From Acidobacteriota bacterium (lineage in GTDB: Bacteria; Acidobacteriota; Blastocatellia; Pyrinomonadales; Pyrinomonadaceae): DNA of 15,715 bases. The stretch's first letter is position 1. The number at the start of each line of letters is the position of its first letter. Where the stretch lies: assembly GCA_013813755.1 (NCBI GenBank), contig JACCRD010000141.1, forward strand, positions 1 to 15,715, given 5' to 3'. Positions 15,668 to 15,715 of this stretch are shown piece by piece. Under the pieces are notes generated by a model that ran no database searches, was not told the DNA's origin, and was given only the letters and a program-made list of their open reading frames with translations. Made by a program: the position numbers and the translations under genes.

Positions 15668-15715
15668 ATGCGCTTTAGATACATTCAATGGCTGATTTTA
15701 ATGATGGTTTTCGTC
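15668..15715 (+). CDS. Start of an unidentified exported or membrane protein (16 codons)
   Basis: Only MRFRYIQWLILMMVFV is visible before the window ends. A basic start followed by a hydrophobic run is what a signal peptide or signal anchor looks like. A spaced GAGG precedes it. It continues the rightward arm after the permease and the inverted word repeats, so it may be another exported glycan enzyme, but nothing in the visible residues says so. Confidence 0.6.
   Translation, partial: MRFRYIQWLILMMVFV

Overview
The window looks like a chromosomal glycan-utilisation locus of a moderate-GC Gram-negative bacterium. The most likely source is an Acidobacteriota member, perhaps Blastocatellia/Pyrinomonadaceae. 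The reasons are the very large Oar-like TonB-dependent receptor with an N-terminal carboxypeptidase-regulatory-like domain and no SusD partner, the mix of exported glycosidases, and the many short 'word-like' intergenic repeats. The taxonomic call is inference from gene style; no 16S or marker gene is present.

Layout: two divergent gene blocks share a 328-bp control region (7781-8108). Leftward (minus strand) run a GntR/HutC-family regulator (7037-7780), a 1574-aa exported GH38 alpha-mannosidase (2316-7040, start overlapping the regulator's stop), a 424-aa exported GHL10/DUF187 glycosidase-like protein (981-2255), and a DUF4127 protein (974 to beyond base 1). Rightward (plus strand) run an exported GH20 beta-N-acetylhexosaminidase (8109-10208), a 1286-aa TonB-dependent receptor (10272-14132), a polytopic ion-transporter-superfamily-like permease (14191-15477), and the first 16 codons of another membrane or exported protein (15668 onward).

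Control: two 14-bp quasi-palindromes, GTGGACTAGACCAC (7803-7816) and its exact reverse complement (8048-8061), sit just downstream of a candidate promoter on each side. They closely resemble the DasR/NagR operator core TGGTCTAGACCA, and the regulator is of that subfamily. The simplest reading is that a GlcNAc- or GlcN-phosphate-responsive repressor controls both arms. GH20 plus GH38 fits degradation of GlcNAc/mannose glycans such as N-glycan cores. GHL10 is the family of E. coli DigH, so a peptidoglycan-derived substrate is an alternative.

The other striking aspect is repeat-derived coding sequence. Three consecutive minus-strand genes have their start codons or signal peptides at, in or overlapping short repetitive words (ATCTGTGTTCATCTGTGG-like, CTGCTCACCGCTCACT-like and CTTTGAACTTTGGA-like). 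The same kinds of words form a hairpin between the receptor and permease genes and an inverted pair (GCGCCTTTGCG-like) after the permease gene. No rRNA, tRNA, CRISPR array, insertion sequence or defence system was seen.
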